DNA from: Camelimonas lactis
GTDB lineage: Bacteria; Pseudomonadota; Alphaproteobacteria; Rhizobiales; Beijerinckiaceae
Direction of reading: 5' to 3'
Assembly (NCBI RefSeq): GCF_004342915.1
Contig: NZ_SLWL01000001.1
Location: 372,001-436,000, forward strand
Length of the DNA: 64,000 bases
Shown piece by piece: positions 12,415 through 25,219 of this stretch; positions within the stretch are counted from its first letter, which is position 1; every line of letters begins with the position of its first letter. A model generated the notes under the pieces. The model saw only the letters and a list, made by a program, of their open reading frames with translations, did not search any database and had not been told where the DNA came from. The translations under genes and the position numbers were made by a program.

Positions 12415-14247
12415 ATGGCGATCCAGCTGCAGGTTCCGGACATCCGCGAACTGAAGCCCCACATCACGGTGTTTGGCGTCGGCGGGGCCGGCGGCAACGC
12501 CGTCAACAACATGATCGAAGCAGGCCTTGAGGGCGTGGAGTTCGTTTGCGCCAACACCGACGCCCAGGCTCTGGCGTCGGCGCGGGCCGAACGCATCATC
12601 CAGATGGGCATCCAGGCGACCGAAGGGCTGGGCGCCGGCTCCCAGCCAGACGTTGGCCGGGCCGCCGCCGAGGAGGTGATCGACGAGATCCGTGACCAGC
12701 TCTCCGGCGCGCACATGGTGTTCATCACCGCCGGCATGGGCGGCGGCACCGGCACCGGCGCGGCGCCGGTCATCGCCCGCGCCGCCCGTGATCTGGGCAT
12801 CCTGACCGTCGGCGTCGTCACCAAGCCGTTCCAGTTCGAGGGCTCGCGGCGCACCCGCGTCGCCGAGGCCGGCATCGCCGAGCTGCAGCAGGCCGTCGAT
12901 ACGCTGATCGTCATCCCCAACCAGAACCTGTTCCGCGTGGCCAATGAAAAGACCACGTTCGCCGACGCCTTCGCGATGGCCGACCAGGTGCTGTATTCCG
13001 GCGTGGCCTGCATCACCGACCTGATGGTGAAAGAGGGCCTGATCAACCTCGACTTCGCCGACGTGCGCTCGATCATGCGCGGCATGGGCAAGGCGATGAT
13101 GGGCACCGGCGAGGCTTCCGGCGACAAGCGGGCGATCAACGCCGCAGAAGCCGCCATCGCCAACCCGCTGCTCGACGACGTTTCGATGAAGGGCGCGCGC
13201 GGTCTGCTGATTTCGATCACCGGCGGCCCCGACCTGACCCTGTATGAAGTTGACGAGGCGGCGACCCGCATCCGCGAGGAGGTCGATCCGGAAGCCAACA
13301 TCATCCTGGGCGCCACCTTCGACCAGTCGATGGAAGGCCTGATCCGCGTCTCCGTCGTGGCCACCGGCATCGAGCCGGCCGCGATCTCCGAGGACGCCGA
13401 CATCGTCGCCACCGAAAAGAAGATCGCCGAGGTCGCCGAGCGTCTGCGCACGGAAGCCCGCATGCGCGCCAACCAGGCGCCGCCGTCGATCCGCTCCACG
13501 GTCACTGCGCCGGCTCCGGCCTCCGAGGCCGCCGCAGCCTTCGCGCCGGTGCCGCCGGTCGCCGCTCCGGTCGCGCCGGTCGAGGCCGTCGCCCCGGCCG
13601 CGGACGTCGCCGCCCCGGCGCCGGTCCAGGCCGTCGCCGCGTCGCAGCCGGCTCCCGCCCCGGTTCAGGCGCCTGTCGCGGCGGCCCCGGCTCCGCAGCC
13701 GGCGCCCGTGGTTCGCCCGGCCGCGCCGGCGCCCAGGATGGCCCAGCCGCAGATGGCCCAGCCGCAGGCTCCGCAGCCGCAGCCGCAGATGGCGCAGCCG
13801 CACGCTCCCGAGGCCGAGCTGCACCAGAACCACTTCATCCCGCCACAGGCCGAACGCGTCGTTCGCCCGGCCCGCATGCCGCGCGTTGATGAACTGCCGC
13901 TGCCGGCCCAGAACCAGCTGCGCGCCAACCGCCCGGAGCATGAGTACGAGCCGGAGCACGAGACGCGCCGCATGTCGCTGCTGCAGCGCATCGCATCGGT
14001 CGGTCTTGGCCGTCGCGAAGAGCATCACGCCGCGCCGCACCACGCCGCGCCGCACGCCGCGCCGGCCCCCCAGGCTCCGCGCCATCCGGCCGCCGAGAAC
14101 CCCTCGCCGGTGCACGCCGAATACGGTCGCCGTCCGGCTCCGGCGCCGCAGCATCGCCCGGAGCAGCCGGCCCCGGCGCCGCAGGGGCGTGGCTTCGAAG
14201 ATGACCAGCTCGAGATTCCGGCCTTCCTGCGTCGTCAGGCGAACTGA
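12415..14247 (+). CDS. ftsZ: cell division tubulin homologue FtsZ
   Basis: FtsZ is the GTPase that polymerises into the division ring. I use ATG 12415 because GAAAGAGG precedes it and the protein then begins [20 protein letters not shown], normal for alphaproteobacteria; the open frame extends 35 codons further up. The 610-residue product has the globular GTPase domain (about 1-330) with [13 protein letters not shown] and the tubulin signature [10 protein letters not shown] near residues 109-118. A Pro/Ala/Gln-rich linker of about 260 residues follows. The C-terminal peptide [15 protein letters not shown] is the FtsA-binding tail. The long linker is typical of Hyphomicrobiales. A strong terminator follows. 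Confidence 0.97.
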   Translation: MAIQLQVPDIRELKPHITVFGVGGAGGNAVNNMIEAGLEGVEFVCANTDAQALASARAERIIQMGIQATEGLGAGSQPDVGRAAAEEVIDEIRDQLSGAHMVFITAGMGGGTGTGAAPVIARAARDLGILTVGVVTKPFQFEGSRRTRVAEAGIAELQQAVDTLIVIPNQNLFRVANEKTTFADAFAMADQVLYSGVACITDLMVKEGLINLDFADVRSIMRGMGKAMMGTGEASGDKRAINAAEAAIANPLLDDVSMKGARGLLISITGGPDLTLYEVDEAATRIREEVDPEANIILGATFDQSMEGLIRVSVVATGIEPAAISEDADIVATEKKIAEVAERLRTEARMRANQAPPSIRSTVTAPAPASEAAAAFAPVPPVAAPVAPVEAVAPAADVAAPAPVQAVAASQPAPAPVQAPVAAAPAPQPAPVVRPAAPAPRMAQPQMAQPQAPQPQPQMAQPHAPEAELHQNHFIPPQAERVVRPARMPRVDELPLPAQNQLRANRPEHEYEPEHETRRMSLLQRIASVGLGRREEHHAAPHHAAPHAAPAPQAPRHPAAENPSPVHAEYGRRPAPAPQHRPEQPAPAPQGRGFEDDQLEIPAFLRRQAN

Positions 14248-14270
14248 TTTGACCTGACGTGAGCACGGCT

Positions 14271-14286
14271 GTAACAGGCTGTTAAC
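14271..14286 (+). promoter_or_regulatory. CtrA-like binding box
   Basis: GTAA (14271-14274), seven bases CAGGCTG, then TTAAC (14282-14286) matches the CtrA consensus TTAA-N7-TTAAC with one mismatch. CtrA is a cell-cycle regulator of division genes in alphaproteobacteria. The box lies 24 bases after the ftsZ stop and ahead of its terminator, so its target is unclear (lpxC or nothing). Confidence 0.3.
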
Positions 14287-14293
14287 AATGATT

Positions 14294-14327
14294 GCGACCC
14301 CGGCCCTGGCCGGGGTCGCGGCGTTTT
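14294..14327 (+). terminator. intrinsic terminator after ftsZ
   Basis: GCGACCCCGGCC (14294-14305) and GGCCGGGGTCGC (14308-14319) form a perfect 12-bp stem, followed by GGCG and TTTT. This is a convincing Rho-independent terminator closing the dcw cluster. Confidence 0.85.
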
Positions 14328-14552
14328 GAAAACCTTTTGTTAATCAATTGGATAGGCATCGTTCACATCCGATGTTTTTCGTAACAGAACGTAAGAAAGC
14401 GTGATTTGGCCGATGCAGGGCGCCGGACTATGTTCCTGCTCAGAAAACAGGGTTCCGGCAGCGCTGCTGCCCCAACGGCGCCCTGATGGCAGACAGCAAC
14501 GGACAGACGCCGGCGCGGCGCCCCCGCAGCGACCGGAAGTCAGGAACGCCAG

Positions 14553-15494
14553 ATGAAAGCCAGCCGGCAAACCACGCTTCGCTCCCCCATCGTCATCACC
14601 GGTAACGGCGTGCATGGCGGGCAGCCTGTCCGGATGACCCTGCATCCGGCCCCGGCCTTCAACGGCGTGACCTTCCTCCGCACCAACCTGGCCAACGGCC
14701 ACGAGCGTCTTCTCGAGGCGCGGCACCTGGCTGTTTCGGCCACCGCGCTCTGCACCGTGATCGGGGATGAGGAAACTGGCTCCGTCGCCACCATCGAACA
14801 TGTGATGTCCGCGCTCGCCGGTCTTGGCGTCGATAACGTGTGCATCGAGATCGACGGCCCAGAGGTTCCGATTCTCGACGGCAGCGCCGCCGAATATGTT
14901 GACGCGATCGAGCAGGTTGGCGTCGTCGAGCAGGCGGCTTTCCGCCGCGTCATCCGCGTGCTGCGTCCGGTGCGCGTCGAGATGGGCCGCGCCTTCGCCG
15001 AAATGCGCCCCTACGAGCGGGGTTTCCGCCTCGATGTCGAGATCGATTTCGACACGGCGGTCATTGGTCGCCAGCGCATGGTGTTCGATCTGTCGCCGGC
15101 CGCCTATCGCCGCGAGATTTCCCGCGCCCGCACGTTTGGCTTCATGCGCGACGTCGAAGCGCTGTGGAAAGCCGGTTTCGCGCGCGGCGCCTCGCTGGAC
15201 AACACGGTGGCCCTTGGCGACGACGGCGTGCTCAACCCGGAAGGCACGCGCTGGCCGGACGAGTTCGTCCGTCACAAGATTCTCGACGCGGTGGGCGACC
15301 TGTCGCTGGCCGGCGGCCAGATTCTTGGCGCCTATCATTCGTTCTGCGGCGGTCACCGCCTCAACTTCATGATGCTGGAGGCGTTGTTCGCCGATCGCGC
15401 CAATTACGCGATCATCGACACCGCGCCGCGCCGTGAGGTGGGCCATGCGGAAGCAGCCGTCGCCGCCGCCGCCTTCGCGCCGACCATCAACTGA
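14553..15494 (+). CDS. lpxC: UDP-3-O-acyl-N-acetylglucosamine deacetylase LpxC
   Basis: LpxC is the zinc deacetylase that commits UDP-3-O-acyl-GlcNAc to lipid A synthesis. The 313-residue product starts at ATG 14553 behind TCAGGAAC. It has the zinc-ligand motif IEHVMSALAGLG (His83), PEVPILDGSAAEY, RTFGFMRDVE, and the second metal motif RHKILDAVGDLSLAG (His241, Asp245). Length matches the family. Its position after ftsZ is the classic link between the dcw cluster and lipid A synthesis. Confidence 0.97.
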   Translation: MKASRQTTLRSPIVITGNGVHGGQPVRMTLHPAPAFNGVTFLRTNLANGHERLLEARHLAVSATALCTVIGDEETGSVATIEHVMSALAGLGVDNVCIEIDGPEVPILDGSAAEYVDAIEQVGVVEQAAFRRVIRVLRPVRVEMGRAFAEMRPYERGFRLDVEIDFDTAVIGRQRMVFDLSPAAYRREISRARTFGFMRDVEALWKAGFARGASLDNTVALGDDGVLNPEGTRWPDEFVRHKILDAVGDLSLAGGQILGAYHSFCGGHRLNFMMLEALFADRANYAIIDTAPRREVGHAEAAVAAAAFAPTIN

Positions 15495-15495
15495 C

Positions 15496-15538
15496 GCGCC
15501 GCAACCGGGGATTCTTCCGGTTGCCGGTTGCGCGGCGC
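15496..15538 (+). terminator. imperfect hairpin after lpxC, possible terminator
   Basis: GCGCCGCAACCGG (15496-15508) pairs with CCGGTTGCGCGGCGC (15524-15538) with a two-base bulge, directly after the stop codon. There is no U-tract, so it may only stabilise the 3' end of the message. Confidence 0.35.
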
Positions 15539-15567
15539 ATCTCTCAGAAGCGGCGCATCTCTCGGAA
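15532..15567. repeat. 18-bp tandem duplication
   Basis: GCGGCGCATCTCTCAGAA (15532-15549) is immediately repeated as GCGGCGCATCTCTCGGAA (15550-15567) with one substitution. It overlaps the right arm of the post-lpxC hairpin. Likely a slippage product. Confidence 0.7.
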
Positions 15568-16002
15568 ACAGTGGACTGTCGGGCGCTGGCCGGAGCGACG
15601 TTTCGCTGTCGGGGCTGGCCCGCATCGTCTGCGCCGTTCCGGGCGGGCTCGATCTGACCCGGTTTTTTTTTTGCGCTTGCCGGACATGTTCGGTCTGGCG
15701 CCCGGTTCCAACCTCGCTGGGGACGGCCGTTATTCCGGCCTGCCGCTGGCTGGCGGGGAGGGGCGGCGCGGCGCCGGCGCCACGTCGGCGCGTCATGTCC
15801 CGCGAATTCGCAATGGCGAGGGGCGCGCGGGGTTGGCGTGGCCAGCGAGTTCAGGATAAAAGCGTTGGCAGAACGCGTAGCCAGGCGGCTATGCCCATGT
15901 CGCCCAGCGGGCGTTGTACAGGTAACAGATGGCTCCGGCTGGTGATCGCCGGGCCAGACGCGCCGGGCCGGCGCGGAAAATGGCTGAAGGGAACGTCGCG
16001 GC

Positions 16003-16887
16003 ATGCGTCTCGGATATTCGTTCAGGGCAGCTTCCATGGTGAGCGCTCGGGTCTTGCTCGCCGCCGTCGCCGTCACAAGCCTGGCTGCTTGCAGCGAGGG
16101 CCTCGACAAGTTCAACCCGTTCGCTGACGAGAAGTACAAGCCGGAGAAGGTGGTCGATACGCCGCCGGACCAGCTTTACAACGATGGCCTTGCCCGCGCG
16201 GCCAACGGCAATTTCGTTGGCGCGGCGAAGAAGTTCGATGAGGTCATCAAGATCCATCCGCATTCGGCCTACGCCAAGCAGGCGCTGCTGATGTCGGCCT
16301 ACGCCAACTATGAAGCCGGCGCCTATGACGACGCCATCGGCTCGGCGAAACGCTACGTCACCCTGTATCCGTCCGACAAGGACGCCGCCTACGCCCAGTA
16401 TCTTCTGGCCATGTCGCATTACTCCATGGCGCCGGATGTGTCGCGCGACCAGGAGCAGGCGGAGAAGGCCGGCCAGGCCCTCAACGATCTTGTGACCCGC
16501 TATCCGAACTCCGAGTACGTCAAGGACTCGAAGTGGAAGATCCAGGTCATCCGCGACCAGCTCGCCGGCAAGGAGATGGAAGTCGGCCGCTATTATCTGA
16601 ACCGTCGCAACTACGGCGCGGCCATCAACCGCTTCCGCGTGGTGATCAGCCGTTACCAGACGACCCGCCACGTCGAAGAGGCGCTTGAGCGTCTGGTCGA
16701 GGCCTATATGGCCATGGGCATCGTCAACGAAGCGCAGACCGCCGCCGCCGTGCTGGGCCATAACTTCCCCGACAGCCCGTGGTACAAGGACGCCCACACC
16801 CTGCTGACCAAGGGCGGCCTTGCGCCGCGCGAGGACAAGGGCTCGTGGATCAGCCAGGCTTTCGGCAAGGCCATCAGCCTGAACTGA
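16003..16887 (+). CDS. bamD: outer membrane assembly lipoprotein BamD
   Basis: BamD is the essential lipoprotein partner of BamA in outer-membrane beta-barrel insertion. The 294-residue product has a lipoprotein signal ending in the lipobox LAAC (Cys30). The mature part contains TPR-like helices: DQLYNDGLARAANGNFVGAA, HSAYAKQALLMSAYANYEAG, and the conserved VKDSKWKIQVIRDQLAGKEM and VGRYYLNRRNYGAAI. ATG 16036 would give a shorter, more usual signal peptide, so the start is uncertain. The recN start lies 6 bases downstream, a common alphaproteobacterial pairing. Confidence 0.93.
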   Translation: MRLGYSFRAASMVSARVLLAAVAVTSLAACSEGLDKFNPFADEKYKPEKVVDTPPDQLYNDGLARAANGNFVGAAKKFDEVIKIHPHSAYAKQALLMSAYANYEAGAYDDAIGSAKRYVTLYPSDKDAAYAQYLLAMSHYSMAPDVSRDQEQAEKAGQALNDLVTRYPNSEYVKDSKWKIQVIRDQLAGKEMEVGRYYLNRRNYGAAINRFRVVISRYQTTRHVEEALERLVEAYMAMGIVNEAQTAAAVLGHNFPDSPWYKDAHTLLTKGGLAPREDKGSWISQAFGKAISLN

Positions 16888-16893
16888 CGCGTC

Positions 16894-21253
<4,360 letters not shown>

Positions 21254-21257
21254 CGCC

Positions 21258-22088
21258 ATGAAAGCCGTCGCCATCGACTTTGAAACCGCCAATGAGCGCC
21301 GGGACAGCGCCTGCGCCCTCGGCCTCGCCTGGATCGACGACGGGGCGGTGACGCGGCGTGAATACCGGCTGATCCGCCCGCCGGAGATGCGGTTTCAGCC
21401 GTTCAACATCCAGGTGCATGGCATCTGGCCGGAGGATGTGGCGGACGAGCCTGAGTTTCCCGACATCTGGCGCGGCTTTGCCGATGATGTCGGCGACCGG
21501 CTGTTCATCGCCCACAACGCCGCTTTTGACAGCGCCGTGCTGGCGGCGATGCTGGCGCGCTATCGCATGCCCTCGCCGCAGTTCCGCTTTGCCTGTTCGC
21601 TGCAAATGGCGCGGCGGGCCTGGCCTGAGCTGCCCGGCCATCGCCTGAACCTGGTCAGCGAATTTCTCGGCGTCAGCTTCCAGCATCATCACGCGGGGGA
21701 GGATGCGTTCGCCTGCGCCCAGATCGCCCTGGCGGCGCTGGACAAGGTCGGCGATGCGGCGTTTGAACCGGCGCGGGCGCGTTCGCCGCGTCGTGGGTCA
21801 GCCACGCCGGCCTTCACCCCGGGCCGCAAATCGCGCACCGACAGGCTGGCCGGCGGGCGCGGCCATCCGGTGATCACCGTGCGCGGCAGCCGTGGCGACG
21901 CCTGGCGGGTGCGGGTGGCCATGGAGGCGGGGGCGCGCACCTCCTGCGATTGCCCGGCCGGGCGGTTCGGCCGGCTGTGCCGCCATGTTCAGGCGCTGGC
22001 CGATGGGGTGGTCGATCATGTCATCACCTGCGAGAACGTGGAGCTTGCCGACGCCCTCCAGCGCATCAGCCGCCAGATCCGGCGGTGA
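21258..22088 (+). CDS. DnaQ-like 3'-5' exonuclease with C-terminal SWIM-like zinc motif
   Basis: The 276-residue product has an N-terminal DEDDh exonuclease domain: VAIDFETAN (Asp7, Glu9), IAHNAAFDSAVL (Asp91) and HHHAGEDAFA (His144, Asp149). The domain order resembles the DNA polymerase III epsilon-like exonucleases of COG0847. After a basic linker (about 171-200), residues 201-250 contain TSCDCPAGRFGRLCRHVQAL. This fits the SWIM pattern CxC-xn-CxH (Cys230, Cys232, Cys241, His243), a zinc motif that binds DNA or protein. The start lies 4 bases after the ligA stop, so the two are probably co-transcribed and may act in the same repair step. Substrate is unknown; I expect single-strand or gapped DNA. 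The fusion is uncommon in my experience. Confidence 0.85.
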   Translation: MKAVAIDFETANERRDSACALGLAWIDDGAVTRREYRLIRPPEMRFQPFNIQVHGIWPEDVADEPEFPDIWRGFADDVGDRLFIAHNAAFDSAVLAAMLARYRMPSPQFRFACSLQMARRAWPELPGHRLNLVSEFLGVSFQHHHAGEDAFACAQIALAALDKVGDAAFEPARARSPRRGSATPAFTPGRKSRTDRLAGGRGHPVITVRGSRGDAWRVRVAMEAGARTSCDCPAGRFGRLCRHVQALADGVVDHVITCENVELADALQRISRQIRR

Positions 22089-22113
22089 GGGAGGCGAAGC
22101 ACGCCGCCCCGAA

Positions 22114-22545
22114 TCAGTCGCCGCTGAGGTGCAACACGATTTCGCGCCGGTGTGGGGCGCGGCGGTGTTCGAACAGATAGACGCCCTGCCAGGTTCCGAG
22201 CAGCATCCGCCCGTCCGCCACCGGGATCGACAGGTGCGTCTGGGTCAGCGCCGCGCGGATGTGGGCGGGCATGTCGTCCGGGCCTTCGCTGTCATGCACG
22301 TAAAGTCCGCGCCCTTCCGGCGCGATATGCCGGAAAAAAGTCAGCAGGTCGGTCTGCACGTCCGGGTCGGCGTTCTCCTGGATGAGCAGTGACGCCGAGG
22401 TGTGGCGGCAGAACAGGGTGAGCAGGCCGAAGGACAGGTTGCGGCTGGCCGATGTCTCGCGGACGAAAGCGGCGGCTTCGCCCGTGAATTCGTAAAAGCC
22501 CTGGCCTTTGGTGGCCAGGGTCAGGCGGTGCTGGACATGGGCCAT
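22114..22545 (-). CDS. YjbQ / UPF0047 family protein
   Basis: This 143-residue protein is a full-length member of the YjbQ family, sometimes named secondary thiamine-phosphate synthase from a side activity; the physiological role is unclear. Family motifs are FCRHTSASLLIQENADPDV, HDSEGPDDMPAHIRAALT, LSIPVADGRMLLGTWQGVYL and a late FEHR. The conserved His residues probably bind a metal. It begins 7 bases after the stop of the upstream aminotransferase gene, which suggests a two-gene operon. It converges with the exonuclease gene, 25 bases from its end. Confidence 0.93.
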   Translation of the reverse strand: MAHVQHRLTLATKGQGFYEFTGEAAAFVRETSASRNLSFGLLTLFCRHTSASLLIQENADPDVQTDLLTFFRHIAPEGRGLYVHDSEGPDDMPAHIRAALTQTHLSIPVADGRMLLGTWQGVYLFEHRRAPHRREIVLHLSGD

Positions 22546-22552
22546 GGCTGGC

Positions 22553-23938
22553 TCACGCTGTCGCCGTAATGACGCCGGCCACCCTGTCGACCAGCGCGGC
22601 GATGTCGTCTTCGCTGGCGATCAGCGGCGGCGACAGGGCGATGGTGTCGCCGCCGACGCGCAGCAGCACATCATGATCGTGGAAGCCGCTTTCGATGGCG
22701 GCGAGGCCGCGTTTGCCGGGCGCATCCTTGCCGGCGTCGTCCTTCGCCGGCGCCAGGTCGATGCCGGCCGCCAGGCCGATGTTGCGGATGTCCAGCACCC
22801 CCGGCAGCCCCTTCAGCGCCTGCACCGCGTCGCCAAACGCCTTCTCCATCTTCCGGGCGCGGGCGAACAGGTCCTCGTCGCGATACAGGTCGAGGGCGGC
22901 GAGGCCGGCGGCGCAGGCCAGCGGATGGGCGGAATAGGTGTAGCCATGGAACAGTTCGATCATGTGCGGCGGCCCCTGCATGAAGGCCTCGAACACGCCG
23001 GCGCGGGCGATGACGCCGCCCATGGGCACGGTTCCTGACGTGACGCCCTTGGCGAAGGTCAGCATGTCCGGAGTGACGCCGAACCGTTCAGCCGCGAAGG
23101 GCGCGCCGAGACGGCCGAAACCGGTGATGACCTCATCGAAGATCAGCAGGATGTCGTGGCGGTCGCACAGGGCGCGCAGGCGTTCCAGATAGCCCTGGGG
23201 CGGCGGCAGCACGCCGGTGGAGCCCGCCATGGGCTCGACAATGACGGCGGCGATGGTGGAGGCGTCGTGCAGGGCGACCAGCCGCTCCAGCTCGTCGGCC
23301 AGATGCGCGCCCCACGCCGGCTGGCCATGGGTGAAGGCCTGCTCGGCCCGGTTGTAGGTGTGCGGCAAATGATCGACGCCGGCCAGCAGCGTCCCGAAGC
23401 TCTTGCGGTTGCCGGAGATGCCGCCAACGGAAATGCCGCCGAAGCCGACGCCGTGATAGCCGCGCTCGCGACCGATCAGCCGCGTTTTGGTGGCCTTGCC
23501 CCGGGCCTGCCAGTAGGCGATGGCGATTTTCAGCGCCGTATCGGCCGCCTCCGAGCCGGAGTTGGCGAAGAACACGTGGTTGAGATCGCCAGGGGCCAGT
23601 TCGGCGAGGCGGCTGGCCAGGGTAAAGGCGGCGGGGTGGCCGTACTGGAAGGTGGGCGAGAAATCCAGTTGCGCCGCCTGGGCCTGGATGGCCCGGACGA
23701 TGGGCTCGCGGCCATGGCCGGCGTTGCTGCACCACAGGCCGGCGGCGCCGTCGAGAATACGGCGGCCGTCCACCGTGACATAATGCATGCCTTCGGCGCC
23801 GGCGATGAGCCGGGGACGCGCCCGGAAGGCGCGGTTGGCGGTGAACGGCATCCAGAAGGCGTCGAGATCATTGGGCGCCTGGCTGGCGGCGTGACTGGCG
23901 GCCTGGGTTCGGGCGGCGTGCGGGGTATGCTCGTTCAT
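22553..23938 (-). CDS. class III omega-amino acid:pyruvate aminotransferase
   Basis: The 461-residue product is a fold-type I PLP enzyme of class III. It closely follows the pattern of beta-alanine:pyruvate aminotransferases: FWMPFTANRAF, LDFSPTFQYGHP, FANSGSEAADTALK, the Asp in LLIFDEVITGFGR (Asp268) and the Schiff-base Lys in LTFAKGVTSG (Lys297). It should move an amino group from an omega-amino acid or amine to pyruvate, in the cytoplasm. Exact substrate (beta-alanine, GABA, other amines) cannot be read. The N-terminal 20 residues are Ala/His/Gln-rich and may not belong to the folded core. It heads a minus-strand pair with the YjbQ gene. Confidence 0.9.
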   Translation of the reverse strand: MNEHTPHAARTQAASHAASQAPNDLDAFWMPFTANRAFRARPRLIAGAEGMHYVTVDGRRILDGAAGLWCSNAGHGREPIVRAIQAQAAQLDFSPTFQYGHPAAFTLASRLAELAPGDLNHVFFANSGSEAADTALKIAIAYWQARGKATKTRLIGRERGYHGVGFGGISVGGISGNRKSFGTLLAGVDHLPHTYNRAEQAFTHGQPAWGAHLADELERLVALHDASTIAAVIVEPMAGSTGVLPPPQGYLERLRALCDRHDILLIFDEVITGFGRLGAPFAAERFGVTPDMLTFAKGVTSGTVPMGGVIARAGVFEAFMQGPPHMIELFHGYTYSAHPLACAAGLAALDLYRDEDLFARARKMEKAFGDAVQALKGLPGVLDIRNIGLAAGIDLAPAKDDAGKDAPGKRGLAAIESGFHDHDVLLRVGGDTIALSPPLIASEDDIAALVDRVAGVITATA

Positions 23939-24143
23939 GTCGCCTCCTGCGCGGCGGGGCCGGTTGCCTGGCAGGCCGCGTTGCTGACCGGATGATCGGC
24001 GGCACTATAGCGCGTCGTCGGGCGCGGCGTCTTGTTGTTGCGGCAATGCCTGGCCATAAGGGGCCGCGCCGGCCATGGGGCCGGTCCCGAATCCGGGCGT
24101 GTTCGGGCGGCCGATGGGCGCCGCCATCAGGAAAGGCATGCGG

Positions 24144-25031
24144 ATGAACGCAACGCAGGGGTCGGCGGGCGCCGGCGTTCAACTGGTCAGGGGTCTGTCG
24201 GAGCTTGCTGTCGGCAAGGATCTGCTGGTCTGCGACATCTGGGGCGTCATTCACAATGGCGTTTCGGCCTTCGCTGATTCCTGCGCGGCGCTGGCCCGGT
24301 TCCGCGCGGGCGGCGGCATTGTGGTGCTGGTGTCCAACGCGCCGCGCCCGTTCCACCTGGTGCGCGACATGCTCGACCGGCTGGGCGCGCCCCGTGACGC
24401 CTGGGACGCCATCGTCACCTCGGGCGACATCACCCGCGGCGCCATCGCCGAACGGGCCAGCCTGCCGGTGTTTATGATCGGGCCGGGGCGGGATCGCCCG
24501 ATCTTCGAGGGACTTGGCGCGAATTTCGTGTCCGTGGACGAGGCCGGTTATGTCGTCTGCACCGGCCTGTTCGATGATGAAACCGAGACAGCCGAAACCT
24601 ATCGCGCCACCCTGGAAAGCCTGGTGGCGCGCGATGTGGAGATGATCTGCGCCAATCCCGACCTGGTGGTCGAACGCGGCGACCAGCTGATTCCCTGCGC
24701 CGGCGCCGTCGCCGCGCTGTATGAGCAGATGGGCGGCCGGGTGCTCTACGCCGGCAAGCCGCACGGTCCCATCTACGCAGCCGCCTTCGACATGGGCGAG
24801 CGCCTGAAGGACGCGACCATCGCGCACGACCGCATTCTCGCCATCGGCGATTCGATCCATACGGACGTGGCCGGCGCGGTCGCGGCCGGCATTGACGTGC
24901 TGTTCGTGGCGCGGGGCATTCACGCGCACGAAGTGATGACGCCCGGCAAGCTGACGCCGGCGTCCGTGAACGAATGGGCGTTGCGCCAGCGCGTGCGCCC
25001 CACGGCGCTCATCGACCACCTGCGCTGGTGA
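24144..25031 (+). CDS. HAD superfamily class IIA phosphatase (TIGR01459-type)
   Basis: The product of 295 residues from ATG 24144 is a HAD-IIA hydrolase. It has motif I VCDIWGVIHNGV (nucleophile Asp, with a second acidic position replaced in this subgroup), motif II VVLVSNAPRP, the motif III Lys in YAGKPHGPIY, and motif IV AIGDSIHTDVAGA. This variety is widespread in alphaproteobacteria and its substrate is unknown; small phosphorylated sugars or nucleotides are plausible. CAGGAAAGG precedes the start; ATG 24138 is two codons earlier. It ends with a good terminator. Confidence 0.88.
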   Translation: MNATQGSAGAGVQLVRGLSELAVGKDLLVCDIWGVIHNGVSAFADSCAALARFRAGGGIVVLVSNAPRPFHLVRDMLDRLGAPRDAWDAIVTSGDITRGAIAERASLPVFMIGPGRDRPIFEGLGANFVSVDEAGYVVCTGLFDDETETAETYRATLESLVARDVEMICANPDLVVERGDQLIPCAGAVAALYEQMGGRVLYAGKPHGPIYAAAFDMGERLKDATIAHDRILAIGDSIHTDVAGAVAAGIDVLFVARGIHAHEVMTPGKLTPASVNEWALRQRVRPTALIDHLRW

Positions 25032-25035
25032 GGGC

Positions 25036-25056
25036 GCCGGGTTTCCGGCAATTTTT
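25036..25056 (+). terminator. intrinsic terminator after HAD phosphatase gene
   Basis: GCCGG (25036-25040), loop GTTT, CCGGC (25045-25049), AA and TTTTT (25052-25056). It starts 5 bases after the stop codon. The stem is short but the layout is classic. Confidence 0.6.
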
Positions 25057-25219
25057 CCTTGTGGTTGTGGGCCCAGGGTCGTTGCGGCGTGACCAAAGTC
25101 CAATTGGCCGCGCCGGGCTTCAACGGCACTCTGGCTGCCGGCCCTGGTCCTGGCTGGGGCGGCGGCCGCGGGCGGGCGTTATTTTACCGGCGCAAGATGG
25201 GCGGGGGACTGGAGGCGTC

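Larger units (their letters stand above)
14248..14552 (+). other. ftsZ-lpxC intergenic region
   Basis: About 305 bases without a gene. It holds a CtrA-like box (14271-14286), the ftsZ terminator (14294-14327), and an AT-rich stretch at 14328-14405 likely to carry the lpxC promoter, which I cannot map to exact boxes. TCAGGAAC just before ATG 14553 is the lpxC ribosome binding site. Confidence 0.6.
15495..16002 (+). other. lpxC-bamD intergenic region
   Basis: About 508 bases with no credible gene. It contains an imperfect hairpin right after lpxC, an 18-bp tandem duplication (15532-15567), and a run of ten T at 15663-15672. The remaining open frames here are short and Arg/Pro-rich, as expected of GC-rich noncoding DNA. 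The bamD promoter should lie in the last 150 bases but no clear boxes are visible. Confidence 0.5.

Noticed and set aside
12289-14154. 621-codon minus-strand frame opposite ftsZ
   Set aside because: Arg/Gly/His-rich translation without motifs, caused by the high GC content and the FtsZ linker repeats.
15661-15675. Run of ten T after lpxC as a terminator tail
   Set aside because: No stable hairpin directly precedes it on the + strand.
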